Source of the DNA: Bacillus thuringiensis
Lineage (GTDB): Bacteria; Bacillota; Bacilli; Bacillales; Bacillaceae_G
Reading direction: 5' to 3'
Assembly (NCBI RefSeq): GCF_022095615.2
Contig: NZ_CP155561.1
Location: forward strand, 124,001 to 188,000
Length of the DNA: 64,000 nt
In this document: positions 34,407 through 42,923 of the stretch, piece by piece
Layout: every line of letters starts with the position of its first letter
How positions within the stretch are numbered: the first letter of the stretch is position 1
Translations under genes and position numbers: made by a program
The notes under the pieces: generated by a model
What the model was told of the DNA's origin: nothing
Database searches by the model: none
What the model saw: only the letters and a program-made list of their open reading frames with translations

Positions 34407-35706
34407 CATTCAAAAAGGTCAATTTCGTTTAACAAGTGCTTATCCAAGAGGTAGCTGGTGGGAATTTTATCGTGTTACGTGTCCGATTTGTCATGATACA
34501 GGTAATTGCATGCTTCATGTTTCGCAAGAGAAGGTAGCATGTACCCGTGTGGAAAGTAAATGGGTATACGGTAAAAATTCAAGTAATCCAAGTTATATCC
34601 ATTATCTAAATGGTAAGAAGCAATACCAATTACCAGATGTAGATGTGGTAAAGGGACATAGTAAGCGTAGTAACGAAGAATTAGATGTATTTAATCGTAA
34701 TTTAATCGGATTTTTACCGTTAGAGGAGAAGCACCATATACATTTACTGCAAGATAGAAAAATGACTGAAGAAGTACAGATACGTCAATATCGTTCTTTT
34801 TTAAAGCAACAAATTGTGTTGGAAGATGATAATACGTACACAACTATTTGGGAAAAGTTATTTAAACAAATTGGCAAAAAAGATTGTTGGAAGGGAATAC
34901 CTGGATTTTATGAAATGAAGAAAGGACAACTTTCTCTTCGTTTAATGGCAGGTTTTCCAGGAATTATGATTCCATTCCGAAACCAATATAATCAAATTGT
35001 TGGTTGGCAAGTACGTGTAGATGAAGTAAAGAACTCTGTTCATGTGAAATCTGGACCTACAGGTATACAAGCCGAACTAGTACAACAGCCTAATGTTGTG
35101 AAAATAACGAAAAACGGTGATTGTATCTATGAAGGAAAACTAGAAATAGGGAAAAATAAAGAGTTATTAATCGGTGGGGAAAAAGTTGTTGTAAAGGTAC
35201 ATAAAGGTCAAAAATACTTATGGATCTCTTCAGCAAACAAAAATGAAGGAACTGGTGCGGGAGGTAGTGAAAATCCACTTCCTGTACATGTAGCGGTACC
35301 AAGCTCACATTTGAAACATTGGAAGTCTGGTACGCTGCACAAAACAAATTCAGTTATGATTACAGAAGGGCCAATGAAGGCGGATTTGATTGCCGATTTA
35401 CTTCCTCAAAGACTAAATAAAGAAGAAATAGCTAAAGTAGGGACGACAGTTCTTGCAATTCCAGGTGTAAATGCATGGAGAATCGTTATGCCAGTATTAA
35501 AAGATATGGGCGTAGAAAATGTATATTTAGCATTTGATGCTGACTTAGTAGAGAATGAAAAAGTAAGAGCTGCCTTAATTGCTTTTGCGACAGAGTTAAA
35601 GAAAGAGGGCTATAACGTAATTATTGCAGCATGGAACCCAGCACAAGGGAAAGGTTTGGATGATGCGATGCAAGCTTCTTTCAAGCCAGTTTTCCGCACA
35701 ATATAA
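34396..35706 (+). CDS. Toprim/DUF3854-like primase-type protein with N-terminal zinc finger
   Basis: The 436-residue protein starts with a possible zinc ribbon (VTCPICHDTGNCMLHVSQEKVACTR). The middle has GFPGIMIPFRNQYNQIVGWQVR, typical of phage-type primase-helicase N-terminal parts. The C-terminal Toprim fold shows SVMITEGPMKADLIADLL (Glu), VLAIPGVNAW and VYLAFDADLVEN (D-x-D). No helicase motif is present. Linked by overlap to the zincin gene, it may prime plasmid DNA in the recipient or bind nucleic acid otherwise. Confidence 0.75.
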   Translation: MNYNIQKGQFRLTSAYPRGSWWEFYRVTCPICHDTGNCMLHVSQEKVACTRVESKWVYGKNSSNPSYIHYLNGKKQYQLPDVDVVKGHSKRSNEELDVFNRNLIGFLPLEEKHHIHLLQDRKMTEEVQIRQYRSFLKQQIVLEDDNTYTTIWEKLFKQIGKKDCWKGIPGFYEMKKGQLSLRLMAGFPGIMIPFRNQYNQIVGWQVRVDEVKNSVHVKSGPTGIQAELVQQPNVVKITKNGDCIYEGKLEIGKNKELLIGGEKVVVKVHKGQKYLWISSANKNEGTGAGGSENPLPVHVAVPSSHLKHWKSGTLHKTNSVMITEGPMKADLIADLLPQRLNKEEIAKVGTTVLAIPGVNAWRIVMPVLKDMGVENVYLAFDADLVENEKVRAALIAFATELKKEGYNVIIAAWNPAQGKGLDDAMQASFKPVFRTI

Positions 35707-35764
35707 TATATCGTAACATTTTAGTTAGGGGATTTTATATAAAAGAAAGGTGTGTATTAAGTAT

Positions 35765-35926
35765 ATGGATATTATGCAACAATTAATGGACGTAGATAAT
35801 AAAGCTAGGGAACAAGAAAGGCTGGAACTCATTCAACGATTTTACAATGAAGGAGTTTCTATCACGACCATTGCAAATGCGACAAATATGTGTGAAGAGG
35901 ATATTTCTTATATATTAAGTAACTAG
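35765..35926 (+). CDS. 53-residue protein resembling the C-terminal tail of Rpn nucleases
   Basis: The 53-codon product ends ELIQRFYNEGVSITTIANATNMCEEDISYILSN. This has the same helix-turn pattern as the end of the Rpn protein encoded next (IQLIRNMMKVGVPIEKVAEAAELSVEEVTVIIKSK). In Rpn systems a small product consisting of this C-terminal region counteracts the full-length toxic nuclease. A stand-alone copy immediately upstream suggests an antitoxin or decoy. The ribosome-binding site AAAGGTGTG is 12 bases from the ATG, so the start is less certain. A terminator separates it from rpn. Confidence 0.55.
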   Translation: MDIMQQLMDVDNKAREQERLELIQRFYNEGVSITTIANATNMCEEDISYILSN

Positions 35927-35956
35927 TAGCTATATTTGGTGAGGTGAATAGAGAAG

Positions 35957-35990
35957 AAAAAGATAGAATTGTAATTCTATCTTTTTTTTT
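35957..35990 (+). terminator. Terminator between the small Rpn-tail-like gene and rpn
   Basis: AAAAAGATAGAATT pairs with AATTCTATCTTTTT around GT, with nine T on the plus strand. It also lies only 46 bases before the rpn start. Confidence 0.9.
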
Positions 35991-36035
35991 ATGATCTTAA
36001 ATACAATTTTAAAACGAGAAAGGTAGAGGGAGAAC

Positions 36036-36920
36036 ATGAGTGTATATGTAAAAAAGAATCTAGTAAATTTGCGAGTTGATTATGCTTTTAAGCGTTTGTT
36101 TGGAGTAGAGGGAAATGAAGATATATTAATTGGGTTTCTTAACGCGGTACTACAATCATCTATTAATGAAGAAATTACATCTTTGCACTTAGATGATCCG
36201 CATCTTCCAAGAGAGCAGAAGGATGATAAATTGTCTATTTTAGATTTGCGAGCTACGTTAAATAGTGGTATAAAAATTAATATAGAGATTCAAGTTCGAG
36301 ACAAAAAAGATATGATAGAGCGATCTTTGTTCTATTGGTCAGGTATGTATTATTCCCAAATGACTCAAGGGATGAAATACACGGAATTAAGACCATCCAT
36401 TTGTATTAATATAGTAGACTTCATTTTGTTTCCAGAAGAGAAAGAGTTTCATAATGTTAATACAGTAATGAACAAAAAATCAAAACGTATCATTACCGAA
36501 AATATGCAGTTGCATTTTCTTGAAATTCCAAAAGTGATTCAAGAATGGAAAGGAGAACGAATGGATCCGTGGGAAGATTCTTTAGCTCGTTGGTTACTAT
36601 TATTTCCTGCGCATGAGGATGAGAGATTAACAACAATCCTGGAGGCGATAGCAATGGAAAAAGATCCAGTTTTGAAAAAAGCGATGGAGGATTGGGAGCG
36701 TTTAAGTAGCGATAAGGATTTTTTACGCTTATATTGGGCTAGAGAAAAAGAAATAAAAGATAGAATATCTGAAATAGAAACAGCAGAAGAAAAAGCTGCA
36801 AAAGAAGCCAAAATACAACTAATTCGAAATATGATGAAAGTAGGTGTACCTATAGAGAAGGTTGCAGAAGCTGCTGAATTAAGTGTTGAAGAGGTTACTG
36901 TGATTATAAAAAGTAAATAA
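36036..36920 (+). CDS. rpn: Rpn family PD-(D/E)XK nuclease
   Basis: The 294-residue protein has the Rpn/PDDEXK_2 N-terminal signature LRVDYAFKRLFGVEGNEDIL. Catalytic residues appear as D70 in ILDLRA and E84-x-Q86 in INIEIQV. The partner segment LFYWSGMYYSQMTQGMKYTEL and a coiled C-terminal tail follow. Members promote recombination by DNA cleavage and some act in phage defence, restrained by a small C-terminal product. GTAGAGGGAGAAC precedes the ATG. An internal start at 36654 has an excellent SD. Confidence 0.85.
   Translation: MSVYVKKNLVNLRVDYAFKRLFGVEGNEDILIGFLNAVLQSSINEEITSLHLDDPHLPREQKDDKLSILDLRATLNSGIKINIEIQVRDKKDMIERSLFYWSGMYYSQMTQGMKYTELRPSICINIVDFILFPEEKEFHNVNTVMNKKSKRIITENMQLHFLEIPKVIQEWKGERMDPWEDSLARWLLLFPAHEDERLTTILEAIAMEKDPVLKKAMEDWERLSSDKDFLRLYWAREKEIKDRISEIETAEEKAAKEAKIQLIRNMMKVGVPIEKVAEAAELSVEEVTVIIKSK
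36654..36920 (+). CDS. Possible internal product RpnS from within rpn
   Basis: In-frame ATG at codon 207 of rpn is preceded by CTGGAGGCGATAGCA, a strong SD at good spacing. The product would be 88 residues (MEKDPVLKKAMEDWERLSSD and on) and would contain the whole C-terminal tail. This fits the intragenic antitoxin known for Rpn proteins. Predicted from sequence only. Confidence 0.5.
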   Translation: MEKDPVLKKAMEDWERLSSDKDFLRLYWAREKEIKDRISEIETAEEKAAKEAKIQLIRNMMKVGVPIEKVAEAAELSVEEVTVIIKSK

Positions 36921-36930
36921 CTAATGAAAT

Positions 36931-36972
36931 AAAAACAGATAATTACGTTTATATCGTAATTATCTGTTTTTT
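36931..36972. terminator. Bidirectional terminator between rpn and the kinase gene
   Basis: AAAAACAGATAATTACG pairs with CGTAATTATCTGTTTTT around TTTATAT and serves both convergent genes. Confidence 0.9.
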
Positions 36973-37023
36973 ACTTATAATACTATTAGTAGATGAAGAT
37001 AATAATTTTACTGTTACTAACTA

Positions 37024-38436
37024 TCATACTTCTTCCCAATCTAATATTTCTTCTATAGAAGAGTTTCTTATTAATCTTAATTCATTTAGTTTAAATATTA
37101 AATCAAGATCTCTTTTATACCCATTAGTAGGTTCATACTCCTTGGCATATTTATCACTTAATGATTCATATAATTCGGTTAAAAAATTTATGTATTCATC
37201 TTCATATGAATTATGCTTAGCAAAAGTTAGAAATTCTATTACGTCTTCTATGGATTTTAAATTAAGAACTTTTTTATAATCAAAATTATTTATATCAAAA
37301 TCATCTAAATTAAAATCCTCATATTTCTGTAAATTACTAGTATTTTTTGATAGCTCATATATACTAAAAGTTAACTCGAGTTGTTGTAAATCAACGTGGC
37401 GAAAATGTGGTTCGAATATAAAACTACCCATTCTTTCTGATAAAATATTTAAAAGGTGTTTTATATTTAATTCTGACTCAGTCCCTTTAATGTAGATATA
37501 TTCCCATACTTTATTAGCGTTTAATTGAGTAGAAGATAATAAATGAGTTAGCATATCAATAAATACTGTATCATTAAAATAATTCATTTCTACCAAAGCA
37601 TAGACTTCACATAATTGTAATAATGCTGAACTAACTATAATTGGTTCCACGTTTCTAACATCATCATTATGTTTAATAGCTACTCTACTTTGGTTAAGAA
37701 AACTATAAAATTTGAAGTTTAATAGGTTGTATTTTTCTTCTACAGGAAGTAATTTTAATACAGTTTGTAATAATAGAGCGGATTCACGTTGCTTACTATA
37801 GGGAACAGATTTATGTCTATTTAATAAACTTGTCCCAAAATCTAAAATTTTCACTTTGTAATTACCTTTGTGTGAATCAAGTGGTTCTAATAGGATATTC
37901 TCGTCATGTAAGTCACCATGCAAAACATTAATTTTATGACACTCATTAATAGTTAGTAAAATGTCATTCAAAATTTTATATCTTAGCTCATCTCTTAGGT
38001 TTGTATTATCTGCTAAGAAGTCTTTTAATGTTATACCTTCTACCCATTCCATTGTTGAATAACAATAACCCGAATCGGTTATGCCAGCTTTATAGATTGT
38101 TACAATAGAGGGCATATCTAATCTAGCTATCTTAGTAATCTCTTCTTGATATTTATTAAAATATACGCTGTAATGTCTAGAATTTGTATTTGGTAGCCAT
38201 ATTTTTAGAGCGCATATTCTTCCAGTAATACTCTCTTTGGCCTTTAATACAATGCCATTTGCACCGCATCCAATAAATTCTATAAGAGAAACATCTGGAA
38301 TAGATATTTCTAACCAATTACTAATATCGCGATTTTTTTGAATCCAATTTTCTCTTGAAAATTCTTCGTTTTCATCTAAAGGTACTAGTTTAAGCGTATT
38401 ATTTTTAAAATGATAATCTCTTCTTTTATCTTTCAT
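37024..38436 (-). CDS. Eukaryotic-like protein kinase with long C-terminal region
   Basis: The 470-residue protein has a Gly-rich loop FIGCGANGIVLKAK (about 54-67), the lysine ALKIW near 78, the catalytic loop LHGDLHDENILL near 175, and LDFGTS as DFG. About 220 residues follow (acidic, helical, LDDFDINNFDYKKVL) without a recognised domain or membrane helix, unlike PASTA kinases. It is divergent from the plasmid backbone in composition (very AT-rich). Soluble kinases of this style occur in accessory and defence loci, but no partner gene is adjacent besides convergent rpn. The start at 38436 is chosen for AGGGG upstream. Confidence 0.8.
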   Translation of the reverse strand: MKDKRRDYHFKNNTLKLVPLDENEEFSRENWIQKNRDISNWLEISIPDVSLIEFIGCGANGIVLKAKESITGRICALKIWLPNTNSRHYSVYFNKYQEEITKIARLDMPSIVTIYKAGITDSGYCYSTMEWVEGITLKDFLADNTNLRDELRYKILNDILLTINECHKINVLHGDLHDENILLEPLDSHKGNYKVKILDFGTSLLNRHKSVPYSKQRESALLLQTVLKLLPVEEKYNLLNFKFYSFLNQSRVAIKHNDDVRNVEPIIVSSALLQLCEVYALVEMNYFNDTVFIDMLTHLLSSTQLNANKVWEYIYIKGTESELNIKHLLNILSERMGSFIFEPHFRHVDLQQLELTFSIYELSKNTSNLQKYEDFNLDDFDINNFDYKKVLNLKSIEDVIEFLTFAKHNSYEDEYINFLTELYESLSDKYAKEYEPTNGYKRDLDLIFKLNELRLIRNSSIEEILDWEEV

Positions 38437-38749
38437 CTTAAATCCCCTATATAATGTATTTTTCCGGAAAAGGAGTAGCAAAATCAATCATAATTATTAT
38501 TTTAAGACGCTTAGAATTTATTAATGCTGATAATTTTATTATACAATTTGGGAGGGGAGTGTGGGGCTATCTTTCATTTTAATTTTGTATATGTGTTAGA
38601 ATGGTTTGTTAATTCCTGAAAATTGGTAATGGTATATTATAAAGGAATAGCAGACTGATTAAGGTATATTACCCAGCAATGTAATTATTAATTATGTAAT
38701 TTTTATATAGATATACAATTAGTTATACTTCTGTAAAATGGAGGTTATT

Positions 38750-38938
38750 ATGCAAAAGAAAAAAGAAGCATATTATGTACATGTTTATACACTTAGAGAC
38801 AAAAGTACAAAATCGATAAAAATAGAATCATGGCGCTCATTGAAAGAAGAAATGCAAGTTTTAGGTCTTAAGGACAGTGACATATTTCAAATTCAAATGG
38901 TATGGTACGATCCAAAAAAAGATAATAAGAAGAAATAA
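38750..38938 (+). CDS. Small unknown basic protein
   Basis: The 62-residue product (MQKKKEAYYVHVYTLRDKST and on) is charged, with a likely beta-alpha N-terminal part and a Lys-rich tail. TGGAGG sits 5 bases from the chosen ATG, better than the ATG at 38738. No family is recognised. It lies between the kinase gene and the T4SS promoter. Confidence 0.55.
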   Translation: MQKKKEAYYVHVYTLRDKSTKSIKIESWRSLKEEMQVLGLKDSDIFQIQMVWYDPKKDNKKK

Positions 38939-38942
38939 GGGG

Positions 38943-39087
38943 TTGTATTTTAGAAATCGTATTGCTATAATATAAATGTAATATGATTTAACAATAAAAT
39001 AAAAAATTAATCAGTTCGCATATAAGAGAAGACCTCAATATGCGCCATGTCCTTAGGGGACGTGTGCGTATATTGGGGTCTTTTTGC
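38943..39087 (+). promoter_or_regulatory. Promoter and leader attenuator of the T4SS operon
   Basis: TTGTAT (38943) and an extended TGCTATAAT (-10 at 38966) are 17 bases apart. A long compound hairpin follows: AAGACCTCAATATGCGC pairs with GTGCGTATATTGGGGTCTT (one bulge) and encloses GTCC/GGAC, ending in five T at 39083-39087 and then GCG. The first T4SS start codon is 37 bases later. Confidence 0.75.
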
Positions 39088-39123
39088 GTTTTGCGAGCAA
39101 AAACACCCGGAGGTGCAGGAATT

Positions 39124-39459
39124 ATGTTGAATTGGTTGTCTGCAAAACTTATGACAACATCAGTAGGAGATTTTCTGCTGGCAAAAACTAGTTTTGAGGG
39201 GGGGCTTACTGGGCACACCACTGGTGCAGATGCTACCACTGTACAAAAAAGCATGAATACCCTTGTAACAACACTAATTGGTTTTGGAGGAATTTGGGTA
39301 GCAGCTTGCGTTGTATTTGCGGCTATTAAACTATCTGGTGCACAAGGTAAAAACCCTGAAAACCGTACACAAGCCATGATTGGTTTAGCTTGTGCGGCAA
39401 TTGGAGGCTTTGTCATGATCAAAGCATACGACATCGCTTCTTGGGTTACAAAAATTTAA
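39124..39459 (+). CDS. VirB2/TrbC-like small membrane protein of the T4SS
   Basis: The 111-residue protein has two hydrophobic helices (TLIGFGGIWVAACVVFAAIKL and AMIGLACAAIGGFVMIKAYDIA) joined by a short polar loop, the layout of TrbC/VirB2 subunits. Position directly before PrgI and VirB4 supports the call. CCCGGAGGTGCAGG precedes the ATG at 39124; the frame extends further upstream through the leader hairpin but has no start signal there. Confidence 0.7.
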   Translation: MLNWLSAKLMTTSVGDFLLAKTSFEGGLTGHTTGADATTVQKSMNTLVTTLIGFGGIWVAACVVFAAIKLSGAQGKNPENRTQAMIGLACAAIGGFVMIKAYDIASWVTKI

Positions 39460-39460
39460 C

Positions 39461-39508
39461 ATAAGAGTTTGTAAAAGCTCTCCTCTATTTGGGGAGAGCT
39501 TCTCTTAT
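39461..39508 (+). other. Intercistronic hairpin
   Basis: ATAAGAG/CTCTTAT and AAGCTCTCC/GGAGAGCTT form a two-part stem ending 17 bases before the PrgI start. There is no T-run. It probably stabilises or processes the mRNA so that the VirB2-like subunit is made in excess. Confidence 0.5.
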
Positions 39509-39525
39509 ACAAGGGAGGAAACAAA

Positions 39526-39876
39526 ATGAGAAAAGTAACTGTTCCTGTTGATATGACTTCGGAACAAAAAACACTATTAGGTGTGCTGAGCAAACGCCAA
39601 TTGATTTATCTATTGGGTGGCGGAGCATCCCTTTATTTATATGTACCATTTTTATGGCGGCTATTTGCGCCTTTTAATGCGGCTGTAGCTTTTTTTATTT
39701 GCTTAATTTTAGCAATACCAACAGTAGTAGTTGTAATAACGTTTGCTTTTATTTATAAAGAAAAACAACACATGTATTTAGATAAATTTTTACTTATCAA
39801 AATGCGTAGCCATTCTGAAAAAGGAAATTGGAGAAAAGGGTACGAGCCAATTACATGGGTAAAGGAGAATTTATAG
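39526..39876 (+). CDS. PrgI family protein (VirB3-like)
   Basis: The 116-residue protein begins VTVPVDMTSEQKTLLGVLSKRQL, the PrgI-type N-terminus. Two membrane helices follow (about 24-70) and a cytoplasmic tail. PrgI/VirB3 proteins partner VirB4 in Gram-positive conjugation. AAGGGAGG precedes the ATG; the stop codon abuts the next start. Confidence 0.85.
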   Translation: MRKVTVPVDMTSEQKTLLGVLSKRQLIYLLGGGASLYLYVPFLWRLFAPFNAAVAFFICLILAIPTVVVVITFAFIYKEKQHMYLDKFLLIKMRSHSEKGNWRKGYEPITWVKENL

Positions 39877-40791
39877 ATGTTAGAAATGATATATTTTGCG
39901 GTGGTAGCCATTGTAGGATTTTTCTTTTATAGGAAAATGAATGGAAAACCGCTATTTAATATTAAGAAAAAGGGGAAAAGTCAGGGCGGTGTAGAGAAAC
40001 GTACTGCTGAAAAAAATGGAAAGAAAAATAAAAAGAATACGCCTGCTACAGAGGAAATTGATGAGGATAATGTGGATTTCTTTAGTGCTTTTGTAGAAGA
40101 CATTAAGGAAGTTGAAAATCATATGATTCGTTATCATGATGACACGTTTGTCCTAATCGCGGAGGCACACCCAGTAAACTATTACCTACTTTCAAATGCG
40201 GAACAAGAAGCGATTGATATCAAGATTGAATCATGGTTAACCACATTAGAATTTAATACGAAGGTATATATCCAAAGTAAGTTTGTAGATTTAACAGATC
40301 CTGTACGAAAAATGACAGAAACAATGAAAGGTGCGAAGGACCTTACACCAGAGACAGTACTTTATGGGCAAGAAGTTATCGACAACTTAGAGTATTGGCA
40401 ACGTTCGCAGCCACGATATGAACAAAAGCGATATTTAATTTATCCATACAAAGTTGATATTAGTACGATTACAGCTGATACAGAGGAAGAATTGGAAGAA
40501 AAAATTGTAGATAAAGCGTTTAACGAATTATATCGTCGCTATAATGCTTCCCGAAATCTACTATCGAAAGCAAAAATTAGTGTAGAAATGTTAACGAAAG
40601 ATAAATTAATAGAACTCTTATACGTAGCGTTTAACCGTCGTAAAGCGGTGAAAGCACGTTTCCAAGATTTAATTGAAAATGAGAACTTCTCTCTGTATTC
40701 AACAAGTGAAACAAATGAGAGAAAACTAGAGTTAATGAAGAAAGTTCTAGCGGGAGAAAAAGCTGAAAAATCAAATAATGGGGTGGCATAA
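39877..40791 (+). CDS. Membrane-anchored T4SS protein of unknown family
   Basis: The 304-residue protein has one N-terminal membrane helix (MIYFAVVAIVGFFFYR), a Lys-rich linker and an alpha/beta cytoplasmic domain (about 65-295). The layout HDDTFVLIAEAHPVNYYLLSNAEQEAIDIKIESWLTTLEFNTKVYIQSKF resembles the first part of VirB4/TraC N-domains. VirB4 itself follows complete, so this may be an additional VirB4-N-like subunit. It starts on the base after the PrgI stop codon. Confidence 0.65.
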   Translation: MLEMIYFAVVAIVGFFFYRKMNGKPLFNIKKKGKSQGGVEKRTAEKNGKKNKKNTPATEEIDEDNVDFFSAFVEDIKEVENHMIRYHDDTFVLIAEAHPVNYYLLSNAEQEAIDIKIESWLTTLEFNTKVYIQSKFVDLTDPVRKMTETMKGAKDLTPETVLYGQEVIDNLEYWQRSQPRYEQKRYLIYPYKVDISTITADTEEELEEKIVDKAFNELYRRYNASRNLLSKAKISVEMLTKDKLIELLYVAFNRRKAVKARFQDLIENENFSLYSTSETNERKLELMKKVLAGEKAEKSNNGVA

Positions 40792-40793
40792 GT

Positions 40794-42893
40794 ATGAAAT
40801 TGTTTGGAAAGAAGAAAAAAGAAAAAAAGAAATTAGAAGCTGAAAAGAATGATGAATTGGAACTAGAAGAGGAAGAGCACGAACAAGAAGAAGTTCCACC
40901 TCAATTAGACAATCAAACAACTGTGTTTGATGTCATTGCCCCAGAAGGAATGAAAATTGATGCAGAAGACTATGGGGTAATTAAGCAGTCTTTAGGAAGT
41001 AATACTTTCTTCCGTCCATTTTATATTCCACGTGATGGATACCCTCGTATGATGCAGACCAATTGGCTGAACATGTTAACTTCAGCTGGAGAGGTTGATG
41101 TCATGATTGATATTCATAAAGAGCCAAAAGCAAAAGCGATGCGATCGTTAGATATGCAGCTAACAATGTTACGTTCGAACCTTTCCTTCCAACGTACACG
41201 CGGAAATATTGACCAGGAAAAAGACTTAGATGCAAAAATTCAGGATACAAACAATCTAATGGATGAAATTCAATTTAATGAAAATGACTCCTATATGGTA
41301 AGTACGATGGCGGTTGCGTATGCTGATTCAAAGAAAGAATTAGATGTTTTATGTGAGTATATCGAAGATGAAATGCAAGCCTCTCACTTTAAAATAGCGA
41401 GTACTTGGAATCGTGTGAAGAGTGGCTTGAAAGCGGTTATGCCACTAGGTGCACCAAATACTCTGCAAGATACATACCGAAATATCGATAGACGTGCTTT
41501 ATGTACATTTGCCCCCTTTGTATCAGGATCCGGAAGATTTAACGGTGGTATACCAATAGGAAAGAACAAAATTACTGGACAAGTAGAATTTTTAAATTCA
41601 TTTGGTAACGCAGATTATCGTCCACCAAACTATAACATTGGTGTGACAGGGATTTCAGGTTCCGGTAAAAGTTTACTTTTAAAAATGAAGCTAGCTCGTG
41701 AAACATCACTTGCAGATACACATGCGATGATCATAGATCCAGAGGGAGAATTCGTAAAAATCACCAAACGACTAGGTGGCATTAACTTAAATATTTCACC
41801 TGAAAGTAATATCATTATTAATCCTTGTGCAATTGCAGTAACAGAACTTCAAATTACAGATAAAGATGAAGAACTAGAAGCACTTGAACAATACGATAAG
41901 AAAGAACTCGTAGAACGTGATGGCGTGAAGTATGTAAGATTTGTACCAATTTTAGAGAAAATCAATGAAATACTAGGATTCTTTGACATTATTATTCGCG
42001 GGCAAGACTTTGATCAACCTGGATTAAATGTATTCCAACGCACGATGCTAGAAGATGCGATTCGTGAAGTGTTTGAGGGACATGGTATTACTTCTCACCC
42101 TTCATCTTTATATACCGATGAAGTGAAGAAGGTAGATGGACAATTAATTCAGTCTCAAGTGAGAAAGCCAGAGCCAGAGTTAAAAGAAATTTACGATGTA
42201 ATTGTAGAAAACCATGGAGATGATGTGAAAGCAGAAGAGTTAATTGCCGCAATTCGTCCGTTCTTACGTGATGGTTCAAAACCATTATTTGATGGACAAA
42301 GTCATTTTGGCCGTGGTGTGGAAACACAATTAAACGAATCACGTGTTGTTAACTTTAATATTAGTCATTTAGAAGAAGGATTTTTAAAGCCAATCGCTTT
42401 CCACGTTATCCTGAACTATATCTGGGAGCATTGGATTAAGAGTCCAGAACACGCTATCAAACGAAAAGTGTTATATGTGGATGAGATGTGGCAGTTTATC
42501 GACTATGAACAAACTGTTAACTTCTTAGAAAAAGTAGCACGTCGTTCACGTAAAAGAAATGCCGGTATGTGTTGGGCAAGTCAGGACTTTGTTCGTATTT
42601 TAGAAAATGTAAAAGCACGTGGTATCTTACAATCTACTTTCTCTTATTTCTTCTTAGAGCAAAATAAGATTGATAAGAAAAAAATTCAAGAGAACTTTAA
42701 CTTAACTGCTGGTGAGCTTGACATTATTCTCAATAATCCAGGGAAAGGTGAAGGGATTTTCCGCATAGGAGATAGTTCTGTTTGGATTCAAACAGATCCA
42801 TCAGACAAAGAAATGATGTTTATTGAATCAAATGAAGCCGTACTGCAAGAGCTTTTAAATAACATGAAGAAAGTACAAGGGTACGCAGGGTAA
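40794..42893 (+). CDS. virB4: VirB4 family T4SS ATPase
   Basis: The 699-residue protein has an acidic N-terminus, a VirB4 N-domain (about 40-270) and a RecA-like motor: Walker A GISGSGKSLLLK near 288, Walker B KVLYVDEMWQFI near 560, then RRSRKRNAGMCWASQDF and a C-terminal sensor region. It energises conjugative DNA or protein transfer. GGGGTGG precedes the ATG. It is the fourth gene of the operon. Confidence 0.95.
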   Translation: MKLFGKKKKEKKKLEAEKNDELELEEEEHEQEEVPPQLDNQTTVFDVIAPEGMKIDAEDYGVIKQSLGSNTFFRPFYIPRDGYPRMMQTNWLNMLTSAGEVDVMIDIHKEPKAKAMRSLDMQLTMLRSNLSFQRTRGNIDQEKDLDAKIQDTNNLMDEIQFNENDSYMVSTMAVAYADSKKELDVLCEYIEDEMQASHFKIASTWNRVKSGLKAVMPLGAPNTLQDTYRNIDRRALCTFAPFVSGSGRFNGGIPIGKNKITGQVEFLNSFGNADYRPPNYNIGVTGISGSGKSLLLKMKLARETSLADTHAMIIDPEGEFVKITKRLGGINLNISPESNIIINPCAIAVTELQITDKDEELEALEQYDKKELVERDGVKYVRFVPILEKINEILGFFDIIIRGQDFDQPGLNVFQRTMLEDAIREVFEGHGITSHPSSLYTDEVKKVDGQLIQSQVRKPEPELKEIYDVIVENHGDDVKAEELIAAIRPFLRDGSKPLFDGQSHFGRGVETQLNESRVVNFNISHLEEGFLKPIAFHVILNYIWEHWIKSPEHAIKRKVLYVDEMWQFIDYEQTVNFLEKVARRSRKRNAGMCWASQDFVRILENVKARGILQSTFSYFFLEQNKIDKKKIQENFNLTAGELDIILNNPGKGEGIFRIGDSSVWIQTDPSDKEMMFIESNEAVLQELLNNMKKVQGYAG

Positions 42894-42923
42894 TAGTGTA
42901 CCTTTGAAGAGGAAGGTGAAAAT

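Noticed and set aside
39877..40791. This gene as the split-off N-terminal domain of VirB4
   Set aside because: The following VirB4 gene already has its own complete N-domain of about 230 residues before the Walker A motif, so a simple split is unlikely.
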